Below, one piece after another: positions 56,851-59,303 of a stretch of DNA of 64,000 nucleotides; within the stretch, counting starts at the first letter, position 1, and the number at the start of each line of letters is the position of its first letter. The position numbers and the translations under genes are program-made. The notes beneath the pieces were generated by a model. It worked only from the letters and a program-made list of their open reading frames with translations, ran no database searches and was not told the origin of the DNA. Where the stretch lies: NCBI RefSeq assembly GCF_037975245.1, contig NC_092562.1:2883001-2947000 (forward strand), given 5' to 3'. Origin of the DNA: Apostichopus japonicus (taxonomy: Eukaryota; Echinodermata; Holothuroidea; Aspidochirotida; Stichopodidae).

Positions 56851-59303
56851 TTTAAATATGGTTGCTACAGCCCTATTTTCCTTTTTCATCGGCAAACCAA
56901 ATTTCATTACGGATGCGGTTCGTCTAGCTATTCTTTTCGAAAAAAATAAATAAAAACTACTCGGTCATATATAGCAGAGTTGTCAACAAGTCCCTAGCTG
57001 CAAGTCTCAAGTCAAGTCTCAAGTCTTTACCAGCAAGTCTCAAGTCAAGTCTCAAGTCACCTTGAAAATTTTGAGCGAGTCTCGAGTCAAGTCTCAAGTC
57101 CCTATGAGCAAGTCCCAAGTCAAGTCTCAAGTCTTTGAAGTTTGAATACAATGATGCAGGCTACGAATAATGTAACAGTGTTCCAGGAATTATGTGGTAT
57201 AAATTAAACAGCCGAATAGCAAAACCGGGGCACACGCCACGGAACAAATTACCTCAAATTTGCTAGCCACTGTTTTATTGAAAAAGGCCAACTTTCAGCC
57301 AAACAGCAGCCCTGGATGGAATATTCAACCAAGCCAATGTTAGTTATGGCATGGAGCTATAAACTGTTTATAGCTCCATGGTTATGGTAACGCCTGTAGT
57401 CGTCGTTGGGCGCTCGTAATTCGAGCTTACACGAAACCATAATTATTTATTATCGATATCAACTTATGAAGTTATTTAATGATTAGAAAATTGTGAAATA
57501 CAAACAAGTCTCTAGTAGAAAAACCATGTCTTTTGAAGGCAAGTCTCAAGTCAAGTCCCAAGTCTCTGACAGCCAAGTCTCGAGTCGAGTCTCAAGTCCT
57601 AAAATTTGTGACTCGAGTCGAACTCGAGTCCGAGTCCCTGACTCGAGTCCCCAACTCTGATATATAGTAACAAATTGTGACACGGTTAGACAGGTGCCTT
57701 GCGAGGGATTTGCCAAGGGAGGGGCGAAGCTTGTAGGCAAACTATCTAAGCGTAGCGCCACCATAAGTTGGCGCGAAGCGCAAAAAGAAAATTTTGGCCG
57801 AAAATGTCTCCCAGATCGCTGGAAATGGCACTTCCCAGGCCTTGGAAGTTGCATCTAAGCATTTTCTATTTTGAAATTACTAGCGATATCATAAAAAAAT
57901 ATGCTAAAAAAAAACTATGCCACCAAATATTGGGGGGGATATTAGATACTATATCCCCCCACCTAAAATATTGGGGGGGACATGTCCCCCCGTCCCCCCC
58001 ATGATCGCCGCCCATGCCTATGACTAACTATTACTATATTTATATCCCTTGGACAGGGTAGGCATGACAATCATACGGCATGTGATATGAAAACTGTAAG
58101 TGCCCAGGAAAGAACCTGGGCACGAAAACCAAACTTCCAATTTCCAAACGATTGATCCGCTCTAGGTCAACCCCAGTCCCCTTGCATCGGGACTGTGACT
58201 GTGTGATCAATGACCGTCAGGTGTCGAAAAGGAACAGATACTACACATGATCATAGCCGAAGGCCGAAAAGCACTATTACTAGTAGTAGCCTACTGTTGT
58301 ACTACCACTGGCCTAAGCACTTAATATACCTTCGTGGTGATTGCATCACCAAGTAGGCTAGGGCTAACGCAGCATCCGAACGATTTGAAGACGTACCCTA
58401 GCCCCAACAATTAGCCTACAGAAACACACGTTATAACGTTTGTTTATAAAATGTACCTACTAATATACCTTGCCTTTATTTCACTCTCGTCGTTCGAGCA
58501 CAACAATAAAATACCCCACCTATTCGAAACCCCCAGTTGCCCCCGGAAGCCAGTGGTGATCTTGATCTATCATCCCGCAGATATTATATAAAGCTCCGAT
58601 CCTTCCCCGCAACTGCGCCTCCACACCGTGATGAAGGCGCAGCCGACCATGCGACAACATAAACTAAACGGTAATTGGTCAATTTTTCATCTCTAGGTTA
58701 TATAATCATGCAGAGTGCAGTTATTAAAAGTTGACTCATCCATATTGTGTTATGTTTTTATGCTGCATGTGTAGCAAAAAGGAGAACTATACAAGACAGA
58801 GTCACATAATGTTATGGAACAACTCCTTGATCTCACAGTGTCCTCTTGTGTTGTTTTTGGTGCTCATTCTCTACAATGGCGTAGTCAGCAGGAAAGTGAA
58901 CAGGTACATCATTGGTTGGAGGAGTGAGTAACGTTGCTGTACTCATTACCAGTTGGTGGGGTTGTCGAATTCGATTCGTTCGTACAATTTCTGTCGAAAC
59001 ATAAGCCCCCTTCTGGAAATCCTTCACAGACTAAACTATCAGGCCACTGAAAACCAAACTTTCTCATCAAGTCTTCACACCCTGACTTAACACTCAAACA
59101 CAGTGCCTTACATGGTTTCAAAGCCCCGTCTGAATTGGTGCACACGGGTGCATACATAGAACACAGGAAGTACTTCAGATCGGCAGAACATTTTACTTTG
59201 ACTAAAGGAACAAACTGATGAACTTGAACTCGAGCGTCTTCCTGTGTAATATGACCAAGAAGATTAGTTGTGTTGTATGGAACGAGATAGCTATAGTTCG
59301 CAT
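5112..59303 (-). CDS. Receptor-type protein tyrosine phosphatase with Fz CRD, Ig and FN3 ectodomain (38 exons, 5' incomplete)
   Basis: This entry spans the whole gene; the exons follow separately. The exons total 6,707 nt and, with one nucleotide owed by a missing upstream exon, give 2,236 codons including the stop. Rough positions in the visible protein: Fz CRD 1-118, Ig1 119-215, FN3 216-313, Ig2 314-403, FN3 404-506, nine more FN3 domains 507-1428, membrane-proximal region 1429-1555, transmembrane helix about 1561-1583, juxtamembrane 1589-1650, PTP D1 about 1650-1935, PTP D2 about 1965-2225. Known for the family: such receptors sit in the plasma membrane, and D1 removes phosphate from phosphotyrosine through a cysteine-phosphate intermediate. 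Inferred: the ectodomain binds matrix, neighbouring cells or a Wnt-like ligand. Every splice site is GT-AG except one GC-AG. The weakest link is whether the Fz exon, 5.4 kb upstream of Ig1, belongs to the same transcript. Confidence 0.88.
5902..6037 (-). CDS. Exon 37: D2 catalytic-like loop (HCIDGIGRTG)
   Basis: Joined to exon 36 the loop reads [17 protein letters not shown]. The cysteine and arginine are kept but SAG is replaced by IDG. The Q-loop region is SMVENY, without the glutamine. With WPN this makes D2 a likely pseudophosphatase; changed D2 loops are known in receptor PTPs such as the R2B class. Confidence 0.95.
6351..6505 (-). CDS. Exon 36: D2 degenerate WPD loop (WPN)
   Basis: Encodes [20 protein letters not shown] and ends PITVHC. 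The general-acid aspartate is replaced by asparagine. The exon ends two bases into the codon after the cysteine (phase 2). Acceptor GTTTTTAG, donor GCAT|GTAAGA. Confidence 0.94.
6937..7361. mobile_element. hAT-like non-autonomous element, 425 bp
   Basis: The ends are CTGGGGTTCCCTAACT and the inverse of CAGGGTTTCCCTAACT. Both flanks carry the perfect 8-bp duplication GTCTAGAG (6,929-6,936 and 7,362-7,369). Short inverted ends with an 8-bp duplication fit hAT. No transposase frame. It lies in the D2 intron between exons 35 and 36. Confidence 0.88.
7512..7640 (-). CDS. Exon 35: D2 core sheet
   Basis: Encodes [41 protein letters not shown] is the counterpart of KC..YWP in D1. Acceptor CTCCAATGCAG, donor ACG|GTAAGA. 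Confidence 0.93.
7640..8060. repeat. Purine-rich tandem repeat
   Basis: About three diverged copies of a unit of roughly 130-190 bp (GTGACATAAAAATTTGGTTGAGG, GGAGGAGAGTGG, GGTGTTAGGGA..TTAGCTATTTGAAGATACAG) start directly at the exon 35 acceptor. Confidence 0.7.
8299..8427 (-). CDS. Exon 34: D2 FWRMIW motif
   Basis: Encodes [29 protein letters not shown] and [16 protein letters not shown] stands where D1-type domains have YIATQGP. Phase 0 both sides; donor AAG|GTATGT. Confidence 0.94.
8694..8770 (-). CDS. Exon 33: D2 NNYINA motif
   Basis: Encodes [20 protein letters not shown] and ATFMS, equivalent to the DYINAS motif of D1. Donor AGT|GTGAGT; an alternative GT three bases earlier would break the frame. 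Confidence 0.93.
9393..9492 (-). CDS. Exon 32: start of D2, with GC donor
   Basis: Encodes [19 protein letters not shown] and [12 protein letters not shown], the D2 KNRY motif. The donor reads CCAG|GCAAGC, a non-canonical GC-AG site with otherwise good consensus. Read in the correct phase (0 in, 1 out) it joins exon 33 as [11 protein letters not shown]. It lies 6.4 kb from exon 31. Confidence 0.9.
9960..10290. repeat. Dispersed repeat with TGACCTTTGACCT core
   Basis: Contains ATGACCTTTGAACTG near 9,990 and ATGACCTTTGACCTG near 10,130, with text about 'ACATACCAAATATGGAGTTGATCGA' type sequence, the same family as copies at 14-15 kb and 26 kb. The core is a direct repeat of AGGTCA half sites spaced by one base (DR1). 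Confidence 0.7.
10440..11110. repeat. Low-complexity TTTTGGTC-rich tract
   Basis: Degenerate short units (variants of AAAATTTTGGTC, GGTCACAAGCA) with a poly(A) run near 10,998, ended by three copies of a GAAACATAGAGATGTCG-like unit at 11,045-11,105. Probably decayed transposon sequence. Confidence 0.6.
11390..12495 (+). repeat. Tandem array of a tRNA-derived SINE-like unit, 157 bp, seven copies
   Basis: The landmark AGTGGCCAAG or its variants recurs at about 11,484, 11,641, 11,798, 11,955, 12,112, 12,269 and 12,425. Each unit has an A-box-like GTGGCCAAGTTGGTAGTGC and a B-box-like GGGTTCAAACCCC about 40 bases later, the internal RNA polymerase III promoter layout of tRNA genes. No cloverleaf is intact. 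Confidence 0.85.
12560..12650 (+). repeat. tRNA-derived SINE head, diverged
   Basis: GGTGTAATGGGTAGTTCC followed by GGTTCAAGCCCTG has A-box and B-box spacing like the adjacent array but a different sequence. Confidence 0.5.
12660..12905. repeat. Minisatellite, unit about 48 bp, five copies
   Basis: GATCGCCGGTACCCCCTCCC recurs at about 12,671, 12,719, 12,767, 12,816 and 12,863, each followed by TGACAAGGTTCCAAAGGGCC. Both strands are open because the unit is close to a multiple of three. The transcript strand is G-rich. Confidence 0.95.
12985..13060 (+). repeat. tRNA-derived SINE head
   Basis: TGATGGTCTACTGGTAGAG and CCTGGTTCAATGCCAG resemble tRNA A and B boxes, followed by an A-rich tail region. 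Confidence 0.5.
14105..15360. repeat. Tandem array, unit about 161 bp, with DR1 core and alternating subtypes
   Basis: GACTTTGAACTCTGTTGACC recurs near 14,314, 14,474, 14,636, 14,797 and 14,958, each followed by ATGATCTTTGACCTCC. Units alternate late in the array between an AAGTAAATCCAGC type and a CAATAAATCTAGC type, a two-unit higher-order repeat. Decayed copies flank it on both sides. Confidence 0.92.
15480..15800. other. Unassigned sequence with short open frames
   Basis: The minus strand has several short overlapping frames here (for example containing [14 protein letters not shown]). The position would suit D2, but no PTP motif is present. Possibly decayed transposon coding sequence. 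Confidence 0.3.
15872..16021 (-). CDS. Exon 31: end of D1 and D1-D2 linker
   Basis: Starts [19 protein letters not shown], the last D1 helix, and continues into [19 protein letters not shown], the linker helix that in tandem-domain receptor PTPs packs D1 against D2. Phase 0 both sides; donor GAG|GTATAT. Confidence 0.95.
17010..17145 (-). CDS. Exon 30: D1 catalytic loop and Q-loop
   Basis: Encodes [18 protein letters not shown] and ends [11 protein letters not shown]. Joined to exon 29 this gives [11 protein letters not shown], the complete PTP signature, and the Q-loop VQ. D1 therefore keeps the main catalytic residues. Acceptor GCTTTGTTAG, donor GCA|GTAAGT. Confidence 0.96.
17973..18130 (-). 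CDS. Exon 29: D1 WPD loop and start of the catalytic loop
   Basis: Encodes [20 protein letters not shown], which carries the general-acid aspartate of the WPD loop, and ends PLVVHCS with the nucleophilic cysteine. The intron splits the serine codon after that cysteine (phase 2). WPDMK replaces the usual WPDHG. Acceptor CTCCCTTCCAG, donor GCAG|GTAACT. Confidence 0.96.
18262..19310. repeat. Minisatellite, unit 42 bp, about 25 copies
   Basis: Unit CATTGGTCCAGCCCTGCACC followed by CACTATCTATAACAATCATCAG. Because 42 is a multiple of three, 384- and 356-codon frames stay open on the two strands; these are not genes. It lies in the intron between exons 28 and 29, 130 bp from the exon with the catalytic cysteine. 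Confidence 0.97.
19355..19413. repeat. (TACA)n tetranucleotide repeat
   Basis: Runs of ATACATACATAC interrupted by AAA. Confidence 0.9.
19610..19726 (-). CDS. Exon 28: D1 KC..YWP motif
   Basis: Encodes [34 protein letters not shown] and NLQS. KCEKYWP and YTIRTF are standard PTP core elements. Phase 0 both sides; donor TCT|GTAAGT. Confidence 0.94.
20032..20085. repeat. (TA)n microsatellite
   Basis: TA-rich run inside intron 27. Confidence 0.9.
20509..20606 (-). CDS. Exon 27: D1 FWRMIW motif
   Basis: Encodes [17 protein letters not shown] and [14 protein letters not shown], the conserved DFWRMIWQ and IVMLTN motifs. Its first 30 bp with the acceptor are repeated twice just upstream in the intron. 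Acceptor TGACGGTAG lacks a good pyrimidine tract; donor AAAG|GTAACT. Confidence 0.93.
20577..20880 (-). repeat. Three tandem copies of an exon-intron boundary, unit about 100 bp
   Basis: The first 30 bp of exon 27 plus the acceptor CGGTAG and about 70 bp of intron are repeated at 20,577, 20,679 and 20,778. The two upstream copies carry acceptor-like sites and diverged exon starts but no donor. Confidence 0.9.
21507..21543 (-). CDS. Exon 26: D1 microexon
   Basis: A 37-bp exon encoding [12 protein letters not shown]. With the glycine and proline of the next exon it reads YIASHGP, against the family's usual YIATQGP; the T-Q to S-H change is unusual. Acceptor TCTCTTGCAG, donor CACG|GTAAGC. Confidence 0.9.
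22205..22281 (-). CDS. Exon 25: D1 DYINASYI motif
   Basis: Encodes [20 protein letters not shown] and ASYID, the conserved PTP motif DYINASYI. Phase 1 in, phase 0 out; donor GAT|GTGAGT. Confidence 0.95.
22699..22786 (-). CDS. Exon 24: D1 KNRY motif
   Basis: Encodes [19 protein letters not shown] and [13 protein letters not shown] is the phosphotyrosine-recognition loop, whose tyrosine stacks on the substrate ring. Acceptor CTTTCGCAG, donor CCAT|GTATGT. Confidence 0.95.
23495..23709 (-). CDS. Exon 23: juxtamembrane and N-terminal D1 helix
   Basis: Encodes [19 protein letters not shown], a lysine-rich stretch ending KKPKNPGK, then [19 protein letters not shown] and FLLEYE. The last part fits the conserved entry helices of PTP domains (I...L..YI....A....F..EYE). 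Donor GAG|GTGAGA. Confidence 0.93.
24350..24695. repeat. Minisatellite, unit about 36 bp
   Basis: About nine copies of variants of ATTACCTGTACCAACAAGAG plus GTGCCCCACAGAGT, in the intron between exons 22 and 23. Confidence 0.93.
24696..25118. repeat. Minisatellite, unit about 26 bp, about 16 copies, abutting exon 22
   Basis: Unit CTATAGTATGCTACCTATTC plus TTATTAC. On the transcript strand each unit contains TATAGGTAATAAGAATAGG, like the exon 22 donor region AGAGGTAAATAGAATAGG. The array runs up to the donor itself. Confidence 0.93.
25119..25171 (-). CDS. Exon 22: juxtamembrane segment
   Basis: A 53-bp exon encoding [17 protein letters not shown], a charged cytoplasmic segment. Acceptor TTTGTTTTAG, donor AGAG|GTAAAT. 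A 26-bp minisatellite whose unit resembles this donor starts directly at the exon's end. Confidence 0.85.
26020..26552. repeat. Dispersed repeat with DR1 cores and GATAGAGT tail
   Basis: AAATGACCTTTGACCTC near 26,090 and GATGACCTTTGACCCC near 26,388 repeat about 300 bp apart with parallel surrounding text (GTGACCAAGTTTCAT.., TGTCCAAGTTTCATG..), ending in four GATAGAGT-type units. Confidence 0.75.
26605..26845. mobile_element. Fold-back repeat with ~30-bp arms
   Basis: AGTGGGCCTGACGTTTCGATCC near 26,667 is the inverse of the sequence ending TGAAACGTCAGGCCCACT near 26,840; the arms are about 110 bp apart. A related rearranged copy lies at 27,245-27,365. Such CTGAAGAAGATCC...AACGTCAGG sequences often mark retroelement ends; the class is not clear. 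Confidence 0.7.
28484..28546. repeat. (TA)n microsatellite
   Basis: About 60 bp of TA repeat in the intron before exon 22. Confidence 0.95.
29340..29439 (-). CDS. Exon 21: transmembrane helix
   Basis: Encodes [28 protein letters not shown] and then LYKRR. That is one uninterrupted hydrophobic segment of about 23 residues with basic residues on the cytoplasmic side, as expected for a type I membrane protein. Phase 1 in, phase 2 out; donor AGAAG|GTAGGA. The ~30-bp C-rich minisatellite starts about 75 bp upstream in transcript terms. Confidence 0.93.
29515..30556. repeat. C-rich minisatellite, unit about 30 bp, about 34 copies
   Basis: Unit CATCCCTACACCACATCCGA plus TCCCCCTTC with length variation of a few bases. 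It fills most of the intron between exons 20 and 21. The transcript strand carries runs GGGG..GGGATGGA. Confidence 0.97.
30663..30702 (-). CDS. Exon 20: short extracellular linker
   Basis: A 40-bp exon encoding [13 protein letters not shown]. Acceptor TTGTTTTCAG, donor AGTG|GTAAGC. It joins the preceding and transmembrane exons in frame (phase 0 in, phase 1 out). Confidence 0.85.
31068..31299 (-). CDS. Exon 19: membrane-proximal region, part 2
   Basis: Encodes [15 protein letters not shown], then [20 protein letters not shown] and [19 protein letters not shown]. The YIAAE, F.LGDGK.Y..Y.NAPL and Y pattern is what several receptor phosphatases show just outside the membrane. Phase 2 in, phase 0 out; donor GAG|GTAGGC. 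Confidence 0.9.
32134..32531. mobile_element. hAT-like non-autonomous element, 398 bp
   Basis: The ends are CAGGGGGGTAGGAAGC and the inverse of CAGGGTGGTAGGAGC. The perfect 8-bp duplication GAGACACC is at 32,126-32,133 and 32,532-32,539. It is 40 bp from exon 18. Confidence 0.88.
32571..32679 (-). CDS. Exon 18: membrane-proximal region, part 1
   Basis: Encodes [20 protein letters not shown] and [13 protein letters not shown]. It matches the start of the membrane-proximal region of multi-FN3 receptor phosphatases in position, not in a motif I can name. Acceptor TCTTTGAAG, donor CAC|GTAAGC. A 398-bp hAT-like element ends only 40 bp downstream in the intron. Confidence 0.85.
33290..34960. repeat. 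Minisatellite, unit 20 bp, about 80 copies
   Basis: Unit GTAATGAACTGTAAAGAGCT, almost perfect from about 33,440 to 33,930 and increasingly varied to both sides (GTAATTAACT, CTAAAGAATT). It fills most of the intron between exons 17 and 18. Confidence 0.98.
34961..35370. repeat. Minisatellite derived from the 20-bp array, about 28-30-bp unit
   Basis: Units GTGACAGACTGTGACGGACT and GAAACGGACTGGTGACAGACT. It grades out of the preceding array through ACTGCGACGAACTG-type intermediates at 34,880-34,960. Confidence 0.95.
35596..35806 (-). CDS. Exon 17: FN3 domain k, C-terminal part
   Basis: Phase 0 in, phase 1 out. [14 protein letters not shown] is followed by [20 protein letters not shown], the strand E-F-G region. 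It begins only about 230 bp from the long 20-bp minisatellite. Donor ACAG|GTAATA. Confidence 0.92.
36483..36589 (-). CDS. Exon 16: FN3 domain k, N-terminal part
   Basis: A 107-bp exon encoding [28 protein letters not shown] and VTKYR. It is the first half of the last clear FN3 domain. Acceptor TTTATTTTCAG, donor AGG|GTAAAC. Confidence 0.9.
36666..37676. mobile_element. TIR element with 8-bp duplication, 1,011 bp, internal tandem repeats
   Basis: The ends CATAGGCGTAGGAG and CTCCTACGCCTATG are perfect inverses. The perfect duplication GTTAGCAG is at 36,658-36,665 and 37,677-37,684. Inside are about five copies of a ~75-bp unit (AATTCGGGCAATATGCTGAG) and a nested element at 37,023-37,417. hAT-like by duplication length. 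Confidence 0.88.
37023..37417. mobile_element. Nested hAT-like element, 395 bp
   Basis: The ends are CAGTGGCGGAGCG and the inverse of CAGTGGCGCAGC. The duplication is GCACCTAC/GCACCTAG (7 of 8). It interrupts a tandem unit of the outer element, whose text resumes after it (GTGAAAGATGAAGAATTTGC). Confidence 0.85.
38062..38131 (-). CDS. Exon 15: FN3 domain j, C-terminal part
   Basis: A 70-bp exon encoding [15 protein letters not shown] and KETKEDG, the FN3 strand F-G end. Acceptor ATCTCAG, donor GATG|GTAATG. Phase 0 in, phase 1 out, compatible with both neighbours. Confidence 0.9.
38472..38698 (-). CDS. Exon 14: FN3 domain j, N-terminal part
   Basis: Phase 1 in, phase 0 out. [34 protein letters not shown] and [10 protein letters not shown] form FN3 strands A-F. 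The intron falls just after the strand F arginine, as in domain k. Donor CGG|GTAAGT. Confidence 0.94.
39210..39509 (-). CDS. Exon 13: FN3 domain i
   Basis: A phase 1-1 exon with [59 protein letters not shown] and FGPYSDPI, a textbook FN3. Donor GATA|GTGAGT. Confidence 0.94.
39510..41831. other. Intron between exons 12 and 13
   Basis: No exon or gene seen apart from the minisatellite at 41,160-41,640. Plus-strand frames near 40,630-40,950 have no recognisable domain. Confidence 0.5.
41160..41640. repeat. Degenerate minisatellite, units of 10-12 bp
   Basis: Variants of TGTCGTCACCT, TGTCGACAACT and TGTCGTGAGCT. It contains many short inverted repeats because of GTCGAC cores. Confidence 0.93.
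41832..42131 (-). CDS. Exon 12: FN3 domain h
   Basis: A phase 1-1 exon with [39 protein letters not shown] and the tail GRTEEDG. Acceptor TTTCTCCATAG, donor GATG|GTAAGT. Confidence 0.94.
42468..42758 (-). CDS. Exon 11: FN3 domain g
   Basis: A phase 1-1 exon with [35 protein letters not shown] and [12 protein letters not shown]. The end, GKTEEEG, matches the tails of domains h and j, a shared linker. Donor GAGG|GTAAGT is consensus. Confidence 0.94.
43636..43956 (-). CDS. Exon 10: FN3 domain f
   Basis: A phase 1-1 exon. [30 protein letters not shown] and [10 protein letters not shown] define the FN3 fold. The ACEPG insert resembles EACDPG of domain d. The acceptor has a strong pyrimidine tract; donor AAA|GTGAGT. 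Confidence 0.93.
44194..44499 (-). CDS. Exon 9: FN3 domain e
   Basis: A phase 1-1 exon with [22 protein letters not shown] and [10 protein letters not shown]. It has several N-glycosylation sequons (NGS, NTS, NSS). Acceptor CTACTCACCAG, donor GCAG|GTAAAA. Confidence 0.93.
44500..45943. other. Intron between exons 8 and 9
   Basis: About 1.4 kb of AT-rich sequence. Nothing recognisable. Confidence 0.5.
45944..46273 (-). CDS. Exon 8: FN3 domain d
   Basis: A phase 1-1 exon. It starts [14 protein letters not shown] and continues with LTVTWAPPS (strand B tryptophan), [11 protein letters not shown] (strand C) and RYEIKVSAV (strand F). Extra cysteines at NACQ and EACDPG recur in domain f and may form a disulfide. 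Acceptor GATTTCCAG, donor TCAG|GTAAGA. Confidence 0.93.
47076..47313 (-). CDS. Exon 7: FN3 domain c, C-terminal part
   Basis: Phase 0 in, phase 1 out. SNDWTLNQT is followed by [16 protein letters not shown], the typical FN3 strand E-F region with the conserved tyrosine. Donor GAAG|GTATAC. Confidence 0.88.
47974..48038 (-). CDS. Exon 6: FN3 domain c, N-terminal part
   Basis: A 65-bp exon, phase 1 in and phase 0 out. It encodes [19 protein letters not shown], the first strands of an FN3 domain finished by the next exon. Acceptor CTCTTGACAG and donor GAA|GTAAGC are good. It is too short for an ORF scan and was found by phase and homology. Confidence 0.85.
48470..48778 (-). CDS. Exon 5: FN3 domain b
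   Basis: A phase 1-1 FN3 exon. [14 protein letters not shown] and [12 protein letters not shown] match domain a ([26 protein letters not shown]). Acceptor GTCTCTCAG, donor AGAG|GTAGGTGC. Confidence 0.93.
49207..49476 (-). CDS. Exon 4: second Ig-like domain
   Basis: A phase 1-1 exon with Ig cysteines in [11 protein letters not shown] and VISCSVIGQ and a tryptophan in CYWDQRF. It shares the NPGA start and PLP..ES.VVL core with Ig1. The donor TTTA|GTAAGTTG is near consensus. Confidence 0.9.
49803..49879 (-). tRNA. tRNA-like element (probable tRNA-derived repeat or pseudogene)
   Basis: On the minus strand GCTTCCA pairs with TGGAGGC as a 7-bp acceptor stem, TAGCCTAATGGTTAGG fits the A box and D arm, CCGC/GCGG enclose a 7-base loop, and CAGG TTCGAAT CCTG is a T arm with B box. 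The loop reads ATATAAA, putting the unusual ATA in the anticodon position. It lies in the intron between FN3a and Ig2, so a repeat copy is as likely as a working tRNA. Confidence 0.5.
49935..49985. repeat. (TATG)n/(TA)n microsatellite
   Basis: TATG units followed by about 40 bp of TA. Confidence 0.9.
50331..50624 (-). CDS. Exon 3: FN3 domain a
   Basis: A phase 1-1 exon encoding one fibronectin type III domain. The hallmarks are [11 protein letters not shown] (strand B tryptophan), AYKLKWREG (strand C) and [11 protein letters not shown] (the strand F tyrosine region). It is strikingly similar to the FN3 exon at 48,470, with which it forms a duplicated pair. Confidence 0.93.
50625..53258. other. 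Intron between Ig1 and FN3a
   Basis: The part next to FN3a (50,625-50,820) is homologous to the intron beside FN3b (48,779-48,970). A hAT-like element is at 52,719-53,023. The rest shows no gene. Confidence 0.6.
52719..53023. mobile_element. hAT-like non-autonomous element, 305 bp
   Basis: The ends are CAGGCGCGTAGCCAGG and the inverse of CAGGCGCGTAGCCAAGG. The duplication is CCCTTTAT/CCCTTGAT (7 of 8). The interior has the TAGCGCCACCATGGTTGGCG repeat found in several other elements here. Confidence 0.87.
53259..53549 (-). CDS. Exon 2: first Ig-like domain
   Basis: A single phase 1-1 exon with an Ig C2-type fold pattern. The first cysteine is in [12 protein letters not shown], a tryptophan is in YYWSGL, and the second cysteine is in [11 protein letters not shown]. 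Several N-glycosylation sites are present (NCT, NST, NVS). Acceptor TATAGCCACAG and donor ACA|GTAAGTGC are strong. It is a paralogue of the Ig exon at 49,207. Confidence 0.9.
54908..55897. mobile_element. hAT-like non-autonomous element, 990 bp
   Basis: The ends are CAGGGCCGTCTTAATG and the inverse of CAGGGCCATCTTAAGA. The perfect duplication GTTGGCGG is at 54,900-54,907 and 55,898-55,905. No transposase found. It lies in the intron between the Fz and Ig1 exons. Confidence 0.92.
55973..58016. mobile_element. hAT-like composite element, 2,044 bp
   Basis: The ends are CAGGGGCGGCGAT and the inverse of CATGGGCGGCGAT. The perfect duplication CCTATGAC is at 55,965-55,972 and 58,017-58,024. The interior holds a (TA)n run near 56,805, CAAGTCTCAAGT minisatellites and two copies of the GCGCCACCAT..TTGGCGCG repeat (56,045; 57,755). 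Confidence 0.88.
56985..57660. repeat. CAAGTCTCAAGT minisatellite in two blocks
   Basis: Blocks at about 56,985-57,140 and 57,535-57,660 with 8-16-bp units (CAAGTCTCAAGTCAAGTC, ACTCGAGTC), separated by about 400 bp of other sequence. Confidence 0.88.
58950..59303 (-). CDS. Exon 1 of visible set: Frizzled-type cysteine-rich domain (CRD)
   Basis: The translation contains [18 protein letters not shown], then [39 protein letters not shown] and VCEGFP. This is a Frizzled CRD closest to the FZD1/2/7 pattern, with cysteines 3-10 present. Cysteines 1 and 2 normally precede the YNTTNLLGH segment and are absent, so an upstream exon is needed. The proposed acceptor is TTTTCCGGCAG; an in-frame TAG lies just upstream. 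The donor is CTG|GTAATG. Both ends are phase 1, as in the Ig and FN3 exons downstream, so it can splice directly to Ig1 at 53,549. No seven-helix Frizzled body was found nearby. A separate Frizzled-like or secreted gene on the same strand remains possible. Confidence 0.75.
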
